Assembly: GCF_902859595.1 (NCBI RefSeq)
Contig: NZ_CADIJQ010000004.1
Span: 248,001 to 312,000 of the forward strand
DNA length: 64,000 nt
From: Achromobacter kerstersii
Lineage (GTDB): Bacteria; Pseudomonadota; Gammaproteobacteria; Burkholderiales; Burkholderiaceae_B
Direction: 5' to 3'
Shown here: piece after piece, positions 56,095-64,000 of the stretch
Position numbering within the stretch: position 1 is the first letter of the stretch
How the letters are laid out: every line of letters starts with the position of its first letter
Notes under the pieces: generated by a model
What the model saw: the letters and a program-made list of their open reading frames with translations, nothing else
The model's database searches: none
What the model was told of the DNA's origin: nothing
Program-made: the position numbers and the translations under genes

Positions 56095-56930
56095 CGGCCG
56101 GCCTTCTTGCGATAGACGCGGTCTTCCAGCACGAAGTCGTCAAAGTGCTCGGCCTGCGCCGAGAACCGCAACGACTCTTTCGAACCCAGGCCCAGAAAGC
56201 CGCGATGCACCAGCGCGTCGTGGAACAGGCCAAGCGCGCGGTTCTGCAAATCGCGCTCGAAATAAATCAGCACGTTGCGGCACGAAATCAGATGCACTTC
56301 CGCGAACACGCTGTCGGTGGCCAGGCTGTGATCGGAAAACACCATGTGTTCGCGCAGGGCCTTGTCGAACACCACGCGGCCATAGCGGGCGGTGTAGTAG
56401 TCAGACAGCGAGCTGCGCCCGCCCGCACGCGCATGGTTCTCGGTAAAGGCCGCCACACGGTCCAGGTCAAACACGCCCTGCTCGGCCGCGCGCAAGGCGT
56501 GCGGATTGATGTCGGTGGCGTAGATCAGCGTGCGGTCCAGCAAGCCTTCCTCGTGCAGCAGGATGGCCAGCGAATAGACCTCTTCCCCCGTGCTACACCC
56601 CGCCACCCAGACCTTGATGGACGGATAGGTGCGCAAGATGGGCACGACCTCGTTGCGCAACGCCAGAAAGTAGCTGGGGTCGCGGAACATGTCGCTGACC
56701 TGCACCGTCAGGTATTGCAGCAGGCCCGTGAACACGGCGGGTTCATGCAGCACGCGGTCTTGCAGCTGCGACAGCGTCTTGCAGCTGAACTGCGTCAGCG
56801 CGCTTTGCAGGCGGCGCTTGAGCGACGCCTGCGCATACGCGCGAAAGTCGTAGTGGTACTGGTGATAGATCGCATCAAGCAGCAGCCGCTGCTCGATGTC
56901 CGCGATACGCGCCTTGGTCTTGTGGGGCAT
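56091..56930 (-). CDS. CheR-type methyltransferase
   Basis: A 279-residue CheR protein: N-terminal helical domain (YDFRAYAQASLKRRLQ), SAM site VWVAGCSTGEEVYSLAI, and HLISCRNVLIYFE. It methylates receptor-like glutamates using S-adenosylmethionine. It lies 35 bases after the large hybrid kinase and overlaps the CheB-like gene, a gene set widespread in proteobacteria outside chemotaxis operons. Confidence 0.92.
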   Translation of the reverse strand: MPHKTKARIADIEQRLLLDAIYHQYHYDFRAYAQASLKRRLQSALTQFSCKTLSQLQDRVLHEPAVFTGLLQYLTVQVSDMFRDPSYFLALRNEVVPILRTYPSIKVWVAGCSTGEEVYSLAILLHEEGLLDRTLIYATDINPHALRAAEQGVFDLDRVAAFTENHARAGGRSSLSDYYTARYGRVVFDKALREHMVFSDHSLATDSVFAEVHLISCRNVLIYFERDLQNRALGLFHDALVHRGFLGLGSKESLRFSAQAEHFDDFVLEDRVYRKKAGR

Positions 56931-56965
56931 GGCTGTGCTCGACTCGATGTTGCGCAGGCAGCGCC

Positions 56966-59900
56966 TTAATTGCGCATCCAGACACGCACCAGCGACAGCA
57001 GGCGCTCAACGTCCAGCGGCTTAGCGATGTAGTCATTGGCGCCCGCGGCCAGGCATTTCTCCTGATCGTCTTTCATGGCTTTGGCGGTCAGCGCAATGAT
57101 CGGCAGGCGGCGCCATTCGGGCCGCGTGCGTATCTCGCGCATGGCGGTGTAGCCATCCATCTCGGGCATCATGATGTCCATCAGCACCAGGTCAATCGAC
57201 GCGTGGCCATCGGAACCCGCGCGTTCCAGCGCATCCAGCGCTTCACGGCCATTGCGCGCAATCTCCACGCGCAAACCGGTCGGCTCCAGGATGCTGGACA
57301 GCGCGAACACGTTGCGCACATCGTCTTCCACCACCAGCACCGTGCGGCCTTCCAGCCCGGCGTCGCGGCTGCGCGCCTGCTCCAGCATCTGGCGATGCTC
57401 GGGCGGCAGCTCGGCTTCGACCTGATGCAGGAACAGCGTCACTTCGTCCAGCAGGCGCTCGGGCGAACGCGCGTCCTTGATGATGATCGACTTCGAGAAG
57501 CGGCGCAGGTGCTGCTCTTCGTCGCGCGACAGCGCGCGGCCGGTATAGACGATGACGGGCGGGAACGACACGCTGTCCTGCTCGGTCATCTGCTGCAACA
57601 GCTCGTACCCGCTCATGTCTGGCAGGTTCAAGTCCATCACCACGCAATCAAAGGTGGTTTCGCGCAACTGATTCAAGGCGGCGGCGGCGGTTGCGGCTGG
57701 CACGATCTCAACATCATTGCGCGCCAGCAGCTGGCGCACGCTTTCGCGTTGGCGGTCGTCGTCTTCCACGACCAGCACTCGCCGCATGTTCTGCGTGAAC
57801 TTGGCTTCCAGGCGCTGCAACGCGTGAACCAGCTCTTCGCGCTTGACGGGTTTGAGCGCGTAGCCGATGGCGCCACGGCCCATCGCTTCTTGCGCGTAAT
57901 CAGCCACCGACACCACATGCACGGGGATGTGGCGGGTCTGCGGATTGCGCTTGAGCTGGTCCAGCACGCCTAGCCCGGAGAAGTCAGGCAGGTTGATGTC
58001 CAGCACGATGGCGTTGGGGCTTTGCTGCACCGCCTGCGCCAGGCCGTCGCTTGCCGTATGCGCAAGCAGGCAACCAAAGCCCATCTCGCGCGCCAAGTCG
58101 GAAAGAATGCCGGCAAAGCGTTCGTCGTCTTCGATGACCAGGATGGTGCGGCCTGGCACCTGGGGGTCGGCCGGAGCCTCGTCCGACCGCGACTGCGCGG
58201 CGGGCATTGCATCTTGCAGGATACGTGCGGCCATGTCTGACGTTGCCGGGCGTGCCTGAGGCGCCGGCGGCGCGCTGCGCGCGCGCTGGGCAGGCGTGGG
58301 CGGCGCGGCGGTCAGGCGAATCGGCACTTGCAGCGTGAACACGCTGCCCTGGCCCGGCGTGCTGGCCACCGTCAGCGAGCCGCCCAGCAAATCGGCCAGA
58401 TCGCGCGAGATCGACAGGCCCAGCCCCGTGCCGCCATGCTTGCGGTGCGTGCTGCCGTCGGCCTGGCGGAAGGCTTCAAAAATCAGTTCCTGCTGGTCTT
58501 CCGGCACGCCGATGCCGGTATCCCGCACGGCGAACGACAGCCGGTTGCCCGGCGCGCGCGACACGCGCAGCGCCACCGTGCCTTGCTGCGTGAACTTCAA
58601 CGCGTTCGACAGCAGGTTCTTCAGCACCTGGCCCAAGCGTTGCGGATCGGTATACATCGCCGCGGGCACATCCGCGTCCACCTCAAGTTCGAACGCCAGC
58701 TTCTTCTCTTGCGCAATCGGCCGCAGCGGGTCGAACAGGCGTTGCAGCAGCGCGGGGATGGCCACTTGCTCGACCTCGACCGTGGCCTGGCCCGCTTCGA
58801 TCTTGGCCAGATCCAGAATGTCGTTGATCAAGGTCAGCAGGTCGGTGCCTGCCGCGTAGATGGTCTGCGCGTACTTGACCTGCTCGGTGCTCAAGTTGCC
58901 GGGCTTGTTGTCCGACAGCAGCTTGGCCAGGATCAGCGTGGAATTCAACGGCGTGCGCAGTTCGTGGCTCATGTTGGCCAGGAACTCGCTCTTGTACTGG
59001 CTCGCCTGCGCCAGCTGGCGGGCTTTGTCGGACAGCGCGTCTTGCACGCGCATCAACTGTTCGGCCTGCTGCTCCAGGTTGGCGTTGGTCTGCTCCAGTT
59101 CGGTCTGTTGCAGCTCCATGCGCGCCTGCGATTCCTGCAAGATGCGGCTCTGTTGCTCCAGCTCTTCGTTGCTGACGCGCAGTTCTTCCTGCTGGGTCTG
59201 CAACTCTTCGGACTGGCGCTGCGTTTCTTCCAGCAGCGCTTCCAGACGGGTGCGGTCCAGGCCCGAGCGGATGGACGACGCCAGCATTTCCGACGCGCCT
59301 TCCAGCAGGGCGCGCTCGGTCTCGCCCACCGGGTGGTTGAAGCCCAGCTCCAGCACCGCATACACGCGGCCATTCTGCATGGCGGGCGCCAGGATCAGCT
59401 CGGCCGGATTGGAGCGGCCCGAGGCGGATGCAATCTCAAGGTGGCCCGCCGGCACGTCGCGCACATGCAGCAGCTTGCGCGAGGCGGCGGCCTGCCCGAT
59501 CAGCCCTTCAGCCGGCTGGATCTTCTGCGCCAGCCGTTCGGGCGGCAACGCATAGCCGCCAAAGAGTTCGAGTTCGCCCGTGCTGCGGTCCAGCACGTAG
59601 CCCGCGCCCACATTCGCGTCCAGGTATTCGGCCAGATATTCCAGCGACCGCTTGCCGATTTCATCGACGCGGTGATCGCCCTGCAAACGCATGCTCAGGC
59701 CCGACAGACCCGTCGTCACCCACGTCTGGCGCGCCTTCACGCGGTACTCGCGCATGGTCATGGCGCCGGAAATCAGGATCAGCACCAGCAGCACCATCGA
59801 GCCGCCCCACGAGTAATACGTGGAGGTCGTGGCGGCGGCGGCCCAGGCTTCCTTGCCCTCGGCCAGCTCGCCCATCTGTCGCGAGTACAGGTCGGCGACC

Positions 59901-60394
59901 AGGTCACGCAGCCGGTCCATGGCCTCTTTGCCCGCATCGGTGCGCACGACCGCCATCGCGCCTTCCACATCACCGGCCTTGCGCATCTCGATGGTGTCAC
60001 GCAGTTCCACCAGCTTTTGGCGCGTGATGCCATCGATATCGTTGGCAATGCGGCGCTGCGCCGAATCTTCGCTGGCCGCTTCCTTGACCACGCCCAGCCG
60101 CTGTTCGATCAGCGGCAACGAACGCAGATAGGGTTGCAGGTAGGCCAGGTCACCCGTCAGCAGATACCCCCGCTGCCCGATCTCGGCGTCTTTCAGCGCC
60201 GAGTTGAACAAGCTCAACTGCCGCAAGACTTCCGTCGTGCGGTCCATGGCCTTGACGGCCTGCACCCGGGTATCGGCGGAGCGCACGTTGACGAAGGCGA
60301 TGACCAAGGTGGCCAAGGCTGCCGTGATGAATCCGGCAAGCAACGTCTTCGGAAAAGGATAGCGGCGGGAACGCTGAGGCGACGAATTCGGCAT
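56966..60394 (-). CDS. Hybrid kinase with CHASE3, GAF and three receivers
   Basis: About 1142 residues from ATG 60394. Order: membrane segment, CHASE3-like periplasmic helical domain (about 30-180), membrane segment (about 190-210), GAF (about 240-380), long coiled coil rich in Gln/Glu/Leu (about 385-470), HisKA (MSHELRTPLN), HATPase_c, then three receivers, each with acidic pair, Asp and Lys (LVIEDD, LVVEDDDR, LVVEDDV). No Hpt domain. It is first in the CheR/CheB/kinase operon. Cells use such proteins to integrate stress or surface signals; targets here are unknown. Confidence 0.9.
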   Translation of the reverse strand: MPNSSPQRSRRYPFPKTLLAGFITAALATLVIAFVNVRSADTRVQAVKAMDRTTEVLRQLSLFNSALKDAEIGQRGYLLTGDLAYLQPYLRSLPLIEQRLGVVKEAASEDSAQRRIANDIDGITRQKLVELRDTIEMRKAGDVEGAMAVVRTDAGKEAMDRLRDLVADLYSRQMGELAEGKEAWAAAATTSTYYSWGGSMVLLVLILISGAMTMREYRVKARQTWVTTGLSGLSMRLQGDHRVDEIGKRSLEYLAEYLDANVGAGYVLDRSTGELELFGGYALPPERLAQKIQPAEGLIGQAAASRKLLHVRDVPAGHLEIASASGRSNPAELILAPAMQNGRVYAVLELGFNHPVGETERALLEGASEMLASSIRSGLDRTRLEALLEETQRQSEELQTQQEELRVSNEELEQQSRILQESQARMELQQTELEQTNANLEQQAEQLMRVQDALSDKARQLAQASQYKSEFLANMSHELRTPLNSTLILAKLLSDNKPGNLSTEQVKYAQTIYAAGTDLLTLINDILDLAKIEAGQATVEVEQVAIPALLQRLFDPLRPIAQEKKLAFELEVDADVPAAMYTDPQRLGQVLKNLLSNALKFTQQGTVALRVSRAPGNRLSFAVRDTGIGVPEDQQELIFEAFRQADGSTHRKHGGTGLGLSISRDLADLLGGSLTVASTPGQGSVFTLQVPIRLTAAPPTPAQRARSAPPAPQARPATSDMAARILQDAMPAAQSRSDEAPADPQVPGRTILVIEDDERFAGILSDLAREMGFGCLLAHTASDGLAQAVQQSPNAIVLDINLPDFSGLGVLDQLKRNPQTRHIPVHVVSVADYAQEAMGRGAIGYALKPVKREELVHALQRLEAKFTQNMRRVLVVEDDDRQRESVRQLLARNDVEIVPAATAAAALNQLRETTFDCVVMDLNLPDMSGYELLQQMTEQDSVSFPPVIVYTGRALSRDEEQHLRRFSKSIIIKDARSPERLLDEVTLFLHQVEAELPPEHRQMLEQARSRDAGLEGRTVLVVEDDVRNVFALSSILEPTGLRVEIARNGREALDALERAGSDGHASIDLVLMDIMMPEMDGYTAMREIRTRPEWRRLPIIALTAKAMKDDQEKCLAAGANDYIAKPLDVERLLSLVRVWMRN

Positions 60395-60562
60395 GAGGGC
60401 GGGTACCGGTCCAATGGATTCAGGCCTGCGGCGGCGCGCAGAGCCGATGCGCAAGCTGATGGAAACAAGGCGCAGTCATAGCAAGCGGTGCAAGCGCAGG
60501 ACTATACAGGGTCGAAGCGCCGCCGTTGACAGTTCGGGCGCGCCTGACTTACGCTTCCGGGT

Positions 60563-60581
60563 AGTTATAACCGTTATAACT
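60563..60581 (+). promoter_or_regulatory. Likely MazE operator
   Basis: A perfect 19-bp palindrome: AGTTATAAC (60563-60571), C, GTTATAACT (60573-60581), 31 bases before the mazE ATG. Each arm contains TATAAC, a -10-like box, so a bound MazE(F) complex would block transcription. A TTGACA at 60526-60531 lies further upstream. Confidence 0.7.
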
Positions 60582-60612
60582 TCTGTGGCCGTATCGCCAT
60601 CCCGGAGGACCT

Positions 60613-60882
60613 ATGCCCAAAGTGGAAGACAAAACGATGATCCTGTCCTTACGGAAGATTGGGAATTCGCAAGGGGTGGTGCTGCCCAAAGCCATGCTGG
60701 AAGGGCTCGATTTCTCGCATGGCATCCGGGTGGTGAAGACGGGCCAAGAGCTGCGCCTGCAGCCCGTTGAGGAAAATGCGGACCCGTTCGGTTTTGGTGC
60801 GGCCATGCTGGCGCAGATCGACGCCGGCGCCGTCACCCCCACGCTGATTCCCGATGTGTTCCCCGAGGACGCCGACTTCTAA
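60613..60882 (+). CDS. mazE: MazE-like antitoxin (AbrB/SpoVT fold)
   Basis: An 89-residue protein with an N-terminal swapped-hairpin domain (LSLRKIGNSQGVVLPKAMLEGL) and an acidic C-terminal tail (VFPEDADF) that would wrap around MazF. ATG 60613 has GGAGG at five bases. It lies 17 bases before mazF and downstream of a palindromic operator. Confidence 0.88.
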   Translation: MPKVEDKTMILSLRKIGNSQGVVLPKAMLEGLDFSHGIRVVKTGQELRLQPVEENADPFGFGAAMLAQIDAGAVTPTLIPDVFPEDADF

Positions 60883-60899
60883 TCCAGGAGGCCCCGCCC

Positions 60900-61244
60900 A
60901 TGAGCTCGGCTGTATTTCCGCAACCCCGGCGCGGTGAGATTTACTGGGCCGATCTGAATCCCGTCATCGGAAGCGAACAAGGCAACCGCCGCCCCGTATT
61001 GATCGTGGGGCCTGACGCCCTGAACCATATCGCGGCGAACAACACCGTCATAACCTTGCCGATTACCTCGAAGGGCAAGGAAGACCGGTTAACGCTCTGG
61101 GTGCAAGCCGACGGCGCCAAAGGCTACGCCGTCTTGAACCAGGTACGCACCCTGGACAAAAGACGGTTGCAGTCCTTGGCGGGGTCTGTCGACCCCGCAC
61201 AACTGACCGAGATCCTGACCCGCTTGCGGCAGATCTTCTCTTAG
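60900..61244 (+). CDS. mazF: MazF/PemK family endoribonuclease toxin
   Basis: A 114-residue toxin with the MazF signature: RRGEIYWADLNPVIGSEQGNRRPVLIV near residues 10-36, the PITSK segment, and the late NQVRTLDKRRL. These enzymes cut single-stranded RNA at short motifs and stop translation. A strong AGGAGG lies eight bases before ATG 60900. Confidence 0.92.
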   Translation: MSSAVFPQPRRGEIYWADLNPVIGSEQGNRRPVLIVGPDALNHIAANNTVITLPITSKGKEDRLTLWVQADGAKGYAVLNQVRTLDKRRLQSLAGSVDPAQLTEILTRLRQIFS

Positions 61245-61256
61245 CAAAAGGCCCCA

Positions 61257-61303
61257 TTCGAGGTCTTTCGATCTCGGGTCGTTTGATGCCCGGGTCTTTT
61301 GAT
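61257..61303. repeat. Three 15 to 16-bp repeats between convergent genes
   Basis: Degenerate units ending in TTTGAT or TTCGAT at 61257-61272, 61273-61287 and 61288-61303 (core CGGGTCKTTTGAT). They fill the space between the mazF stop and the D-aminoacylase stop. Confidence 0.75.
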
Positions 61304-61305
61304 CT

Positions 61306-62760
61306 TCACACCCCCGGCCGGATCACCAAGCCGCTACGCGATCCCGTGCTTGCGCCCGCCTGCCACGCCACGCTGCCGTTGACCACAACGTAGTCGATGC
61401 CTTCGGCCTGGCGGGTCGGGGCGGCCCACGTCGCCGTGTCGGCGATGGTGTCGGCGTCGAACACGACGATATCCGCCGCATGGTTTACCGCAATGCGGCC
61501 GCGTTCGGGCAGGCGGAAGTAGGCGGCGGGTTTTCCTGTCATCTTGTGCACCGCCTGCTCCAGCGAGAACAGGCCGACGTCGCGGCAGTAGTGGCCCAGC
61601 ACGCGCGGGAAGGTGCCCCACAGGCGCGGGTGCGGCGCGGGGTCGTGCGGCATGCCATCCGAGCCGATCATCGTGCCGGGGTACGCCAGGATGCGTTCAA
61701 CGTCGGCCTCGTCCATGATGAAGTAGATGGCGCCTGCCGGTTGCAGGGCGTCCACCGCATCGTCCGGGGTCAAGCCCAGTTCCCGGGCGATGTCATCCAG
61801 ATCGCGCCCGGCGTACTGCGGGTACGGCACCGACTTCGTCACGATCACGCGGCTGGACACGGCCAGGCGGTCTTTGCGCAGAATGGTGGAGCCGGCCACG
61901 TAGGGGTAGCAGTCCAGCGCCACTTCCTGGCGCTGGCTGGCTTCGGTGATGTGCGCCAGCGTCTGCACCGAGCGGCCGTGGTTGCGCGGGCCGATCAGTT
62001 TGTGATGCGAGATCAGCACCGGTGCGCCGCCCGCCGCGCCCACCGCGAAGGCTTCGTCCAGCGCCGCGAAGATGCGGTCGCCTTCGTCGCGGATATGGCT
62101 GGCGTACAGGCCGCCGTGTTCGCGCAGCACGCTGGCCACCGCCATCAGTTCGTCCAGCGTGGCGGGCATGGCGGCTGGATACGCCGTGCCGGTCGACAAA
62201 CCGATCGCGCCGCTTTGCATGGCCTCGCGCAGCAAGGCCTGCATGTGTTCGATCTCGCTGGCGGTGGCGGGCCGGTCCAGCTCGTCCATGGCGGCGGCGC
62301 GCAGCGACGTATGGCCCACCAGGCAGGCGGCGTTCACGGCGGGTGGGTGGCGGTCCAGGTTGCGCAGGTAGGCGCCAAACGTTTCGTAGGGAAAATCGCT
62401 GACGTCATTGCCCAACAGGTTGACCGGCGCCGGCACGTCGCTGCGCCAGCCCGAACGCCACGGGGCCTGACTGATGCCGCAGTTGCCCGTCACGACCGTC
62501 GTCACGCCCTGACTCAGCTTGGCGGGCATGCAGGGGTCGATCGACAGGTAGCGGTCGTCGTGGGTGTGGGTGTCGATGAAGCCGGGCGCGACGATGCGGC
62601 CGGCGGCATCCAGCACTTGCGCGGCCTGTGCGCCATGCAAGTCGCCAACGGCCGCGATGCGGCCCGCGCGCACGGCCACATCGGCGCGGACGCGGTCAGC
62701 GCCCGTGCCATCAATCACCGTGCCTCCACGGATCAGCAAGTCGTAGCGTTCTTGGATCAT
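61306..62760 (-). CDS. D-aminoacylase (N-acyl-D-amino-acid deacylase)
   Basis: About 484 residues from ATG 62760 (MIQERYDLLIRGG); ATG 62805 and an open frame to 62853 are alternatives, because the region lies in a 15-bp repeat. Amidohydrolase fold with metal motif DTHTHDD, Cys-containing TGNCGIS (the family Cys ligand), HISHHK-like second His group, and late GSDGMPHD. It frees D-amino acids from N-acyl forms. With the upstream Bug receptor and a PLP-dependent dehydratase, this suggests use of N-acyl or hydroxy amino acids. Confidence 0.9.
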   Translation of the reverse strand: MIQERYDLLIRGGTVIDGTGADRVRADVAVRAGRIAAVGDLHGAQAAQVLDAAGRIVAPGFIDTHTHDDRYLSIDPCMPAKLSQGVTTVVTGNCGISQAPWRSGWRSDVPAPVNLLGNDVSDFPYETFGAYLRNLDRHPPAVNAACLVGHTSLRAAAMDELDRPATASEIEHMQALLREAMQSGAIGLSTGTAYPAAMPATLDELMAVASVLREHGGLYASHIRDEGDRIFAALDEAFAVGAAGGAPVLISHHKLIGPRNHGRSVQTLAHITEASQRQEVALDCYPYVAGSTILRKDRLAVSSRVIVTKSVPYPQYAGRDLDDIARELGLTPDDAVDALQPAGAIYFIMDEADVERILAYPGTMIGSDGMPHDPAPHPRLWGTFPRVLGHYCRDVGLFSLEQAVHKMTGKPAAYFRLPERGRIAVNHAADIVVFDADTIADTATWAAPTRQAEGIDYVVVNGSVAWQAGASTGSRSGLVIRPGV

Positions 62761-62814
62761 GGCGTTCTGGATCACGGCGTTCTGGGTCACGGCGGTCAGG
62801 GTCATGGCGGTCAG
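62756..62814. repeat. 15-bp repeat at the start of the D-aminoacylase gene
   Basis: Four units (62756-62770, 62771-62785, 62786-62800, 62801-62814) on the pattern ATCAYGGCGTTCTGG/GTCAYGGCGGTCAGG. Two units contain CAT, giving alternative ATG starts on the minus strand. The last unit overlaps the Bug gene stop. Confidence 0.88.
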
Positions 62815-63797
62815 TCGATCTTCACGTTGGCTTGCTTGATCACCTGCGCCCACACCGGGCGTTCGGCATGCGCGCGGTCAAACAACTGCTGGCGCGGGCC
62901 GATGTTCGGCACATAGGCCAGGCTCTTCAGCTTTTCCTGCACGTCGGGCGATTGCAGCGCCTTGTTCATCGCGGCGTTCAGGTAGTCCAGCACCTTCGGG
63001 TCGGTGCCGGCGGGCGCCACGTACCCTGTCCACGCCACCGCGCGATAGCCCTTCAAGCCCTGCTCGTCCATCGTGGCAAGCGCAGGCATGGACGGATCAC
63101 GTTGCAGGTCGGTCACGGCCAGCGGCACGACCTTGCCCTGGTCCACGAACGACGCGATGGACGAGATGTTGTCGAACACCAGATCGGCTTCGCCCCGCAG
63201 CACGGCCAGGTCCGCCTCGACACCGCCCTTGTACGGCACGTGCATGAATTCCACGCCCGCCATCGAACTGAACATGGCGGCGCTCAGGTGCCCTGTCGTG
63301 CCGTTGCCGCCAGACGACACCACCAGCTTGCCCGGCTCCTTCTTGGCCAGTGCAATCAGGTCGGCCACGCTCTTGACGTTCAAGCCCGGGCGCACGGCCA
63401 GGATGTTCTGCACGGAACCGGTCAACGCCACGGGCGCCAATTGCTTGTCGGCGTCGTATTGCAGCTTGGCGTACAGGCCCTGGTTGATGGCCAGCGTGGC
63501 CACGTTGGCGAACCCGATCGTGTAGCCATCGGGCGTGGCGTTGGCCACCGCCTGCGTGCCGATGATGCCGGAGGCGCCCGTGCGGTTCTGCACCACGAAG
63601 TTGCCGCCCGTCTGCTTGGCCATTTCGGCGGCCAGCAGGCGCGACACGATGTCGGGCGTGGTGCCGGTGTTGAACGGCACGATGATGGTGACGGGATGCT
63701 CGGGGTAGGCGGCCTGGGCGGCGGACGCCGCCGTCAGGCTCAGCACGGCGCTCGCCGCAGCGAGCCAGCGCTTGGCGCTGCTTTGGTACGTGGACAT
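62811..63797 (-). CDS. Bug family periplasmic substrate-binding protein
   Basis: A 328-residue Bug/TctC receptor: signal peptide (residues 1-29, AAQAA), then VTIIVPFNTGTTPDIVSR (the usual PGG is replaced by NTGTT), VQNRTGASGIIG and FMHVPYKGG. ATG 63797 has AAGGAAG. The altered first ligand loop suggests a ligand other than a plain carboxylate. It is directly upstream of the D-aminoacylase gene and downstream of a dehydratase. Confidence 0.93.
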   Translation of the reverse strand: MSTYQSSAKRWLAAASAVLSLTAASAAQAAYPEHPVTIIVPFNTGTTPDIVSRLLAAEMAKQTGGNFVVQNRTGASGIIGTQAVANATPDGYTIGFANVATLAINQGLYAKLQYDADKQLAPVALTGSVQNILAVRPGLNVKSVADLIALAKKEPGKLVVSSGGNGTTGHLSAAMFSSMAGVEFMHVPYKGGVEADLAVLRGEADLVFDNISSIASFVDQGKVVPLAVTDLQRDPSMPALATMDEQGLKGYRAVAWTGYVAPAGTDPKVLDYLNAAMNKALQSPDVQEKLKSLAYVPNIGPRQQLFDRAHAERPVWAQVIKQANVKID

Positions 63798-63851
63798 GGT
63801 TTTCTTCCTTGGACTGTTATGGGTGTTTCCACGCCAGCTCTGCGTCTGGCG

Positions 63852-63886
63852 CGGGTACTGCGGGTACTGCGGGTACTGCGGTACTG
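63852..63886. repeat. 9-bp tandem repeat
   Basis: CGGGTACTG three times (63852-63878), followed by the eight-base CGGTACTG (63879-63886), between the Bug gene start and the 3' end of the dehydratase gene. Confidence 0.88.
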
Positions 63887-63904
63887 CATGGCAAGAGTCC
63901 TGGC

Positions 63905-63925
63905 GGCTCCCGTCAACCGGGAGCC
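63905..63925 (-). terminator. Hairpin after the dehydratase gene
   Basis: GGCTCCCG (63905-63912) and CGGGAGCC (63918-63925) form an 8-bp stem with a five-base loop, 12 bases beyond the dehydratase stop. There is no U-run, so it may only partly end transcription into the Bug/D-aminoacylase genes. Confidence 0.4.
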
Positions 63926-63937
63926 CGGCGCGAACAA

Positions 63938-64000
63938 TTACTCCAGCGCGATTTGTCGCAACAAGGGCAAATCGATATTTCCGCCCGACAGCACGATGAC
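63938..64000 (-). CDS. Threonine-dehydratase/serine-racemase-like PLP enzyme, C-terminal 20 residues only
   Basis: The frame enters from the right edge of the window and ends at TAA 63938-63940. The visible residues VIVLSGGNIDLPLLRQIALE match the conserved C-terminal SGGN(I/V)D segment of fold-type II PLP enzymes such as threonine ammonia-lyase, threo-3-hydroxyaspartate dehydratase and serine racemase. The 5' part is outside the window, so the substrate cannot be judged. Confidence 0.75.
   Translation of the reverse strand, partial: VIVLSGGNIDLPLLRQIALE

Noticed and set aside
55429-56930. Part of a chemotaxis operon
   Set aside because: No CheA, CheW, CheY or methyl-accepting receptor is present; the pair belongs to a kinase operon.
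58328-60481. 717-codon open frame on the plus strand
   Set aside because: It is antisense to the hybrid kinase, which has all expected domains. Its translation is rich in Arg, His, Gln and Ala with no motif, a normal shadow in high-GC DNA.

Overview
The window is high-GC DNA from a betaproteobacterium, most probably Achromobacter or a close Bordetella relative (Alcaligenaceae). The evidence is three Bug-family (tripartite tricarboxylate transporter type) periplasmic receptors, BvgS/BvgA-like signalling proteins, a chaperone-usher fimbrial operon and the consistently GC-rich third codon positions. This is inferred from gene content, not from a marker gene. No rRNA, tRNA, insertion sequence, prophage or CRISPR array was found, and no stretch longer than about 300 bases lacks a gene.

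Layout. 1-3040: MipA/OmpV outer-membrane protein divergent from an OmpR-type two-component pair. 3175-4880: AbiE-type toxin-antitoxin pair with a clear promoter/operator. 4948-9548: GntR regulator, small membrane protein, then a minus-strand catabolic operon (dehydrogenase, Bug receptor, RraA-like aldolase) and a DUF1993 protein. 9798-11896: flavin monooxygenase and AHSA1/SRPBCC protein with a structured leader. 11931-13440: HipBA. 13575-18059: YceI, a secreted unknown, class II aldolase and membrane alpha/beta hydrolase. 18099-21640: Bug receptor and argininosuccinate-lyase-like enzyme divergent from a LysR regulator.

21644-31345 is a dense signalling island: two tandem BvgS-like hybrid kinases, two BvgA-like response regulators, an EAL phosphodiesterase with a degenerate receiver, and a DoxX protein. 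It resembles both bvgASR and the Pseudomonas Roc/Sad systems. 31490-37784 is a ytcA-mdtNOP-like drug-efflux operon with an amidohydrolase as its last gene, followed by a CPA1 Na+/H+ antiporter. 39638-48623 is a chaperone-usher fimbrial operon (two pilins, chaperone, usher, tip adhesin) that continues into an acyl carrier protein and a ketoacyl synthase. Beyond these lie a 41-codon gene and a third BvgA-like regulator that overlaps it by four bases.

48777-54155: amino-acid permease, orphan pilin, unknown dioxygenase-like protein, secreted PIG-L deacetylase with a propeller domain. 54260-60394: a four-gene CheR/CheB/kinase signalling operon without a methyl-accepting receptor. 60613-61244: MazEF. 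61306-64000: D-aminoacylase, Bug receptor and the last 20 codons of a threonine-dehydratase-like enzyme.

Two themes recur. First, regulation of surface fimbriae by BvgS/BvgA/EAL-type proteins probably links the 21-31 kb island to the 40-48 kb fimbrial operon; this is inference. Second, short tandem repeats (7 to 34 bp units) sit at gene 3' ends at nine or more separate places.
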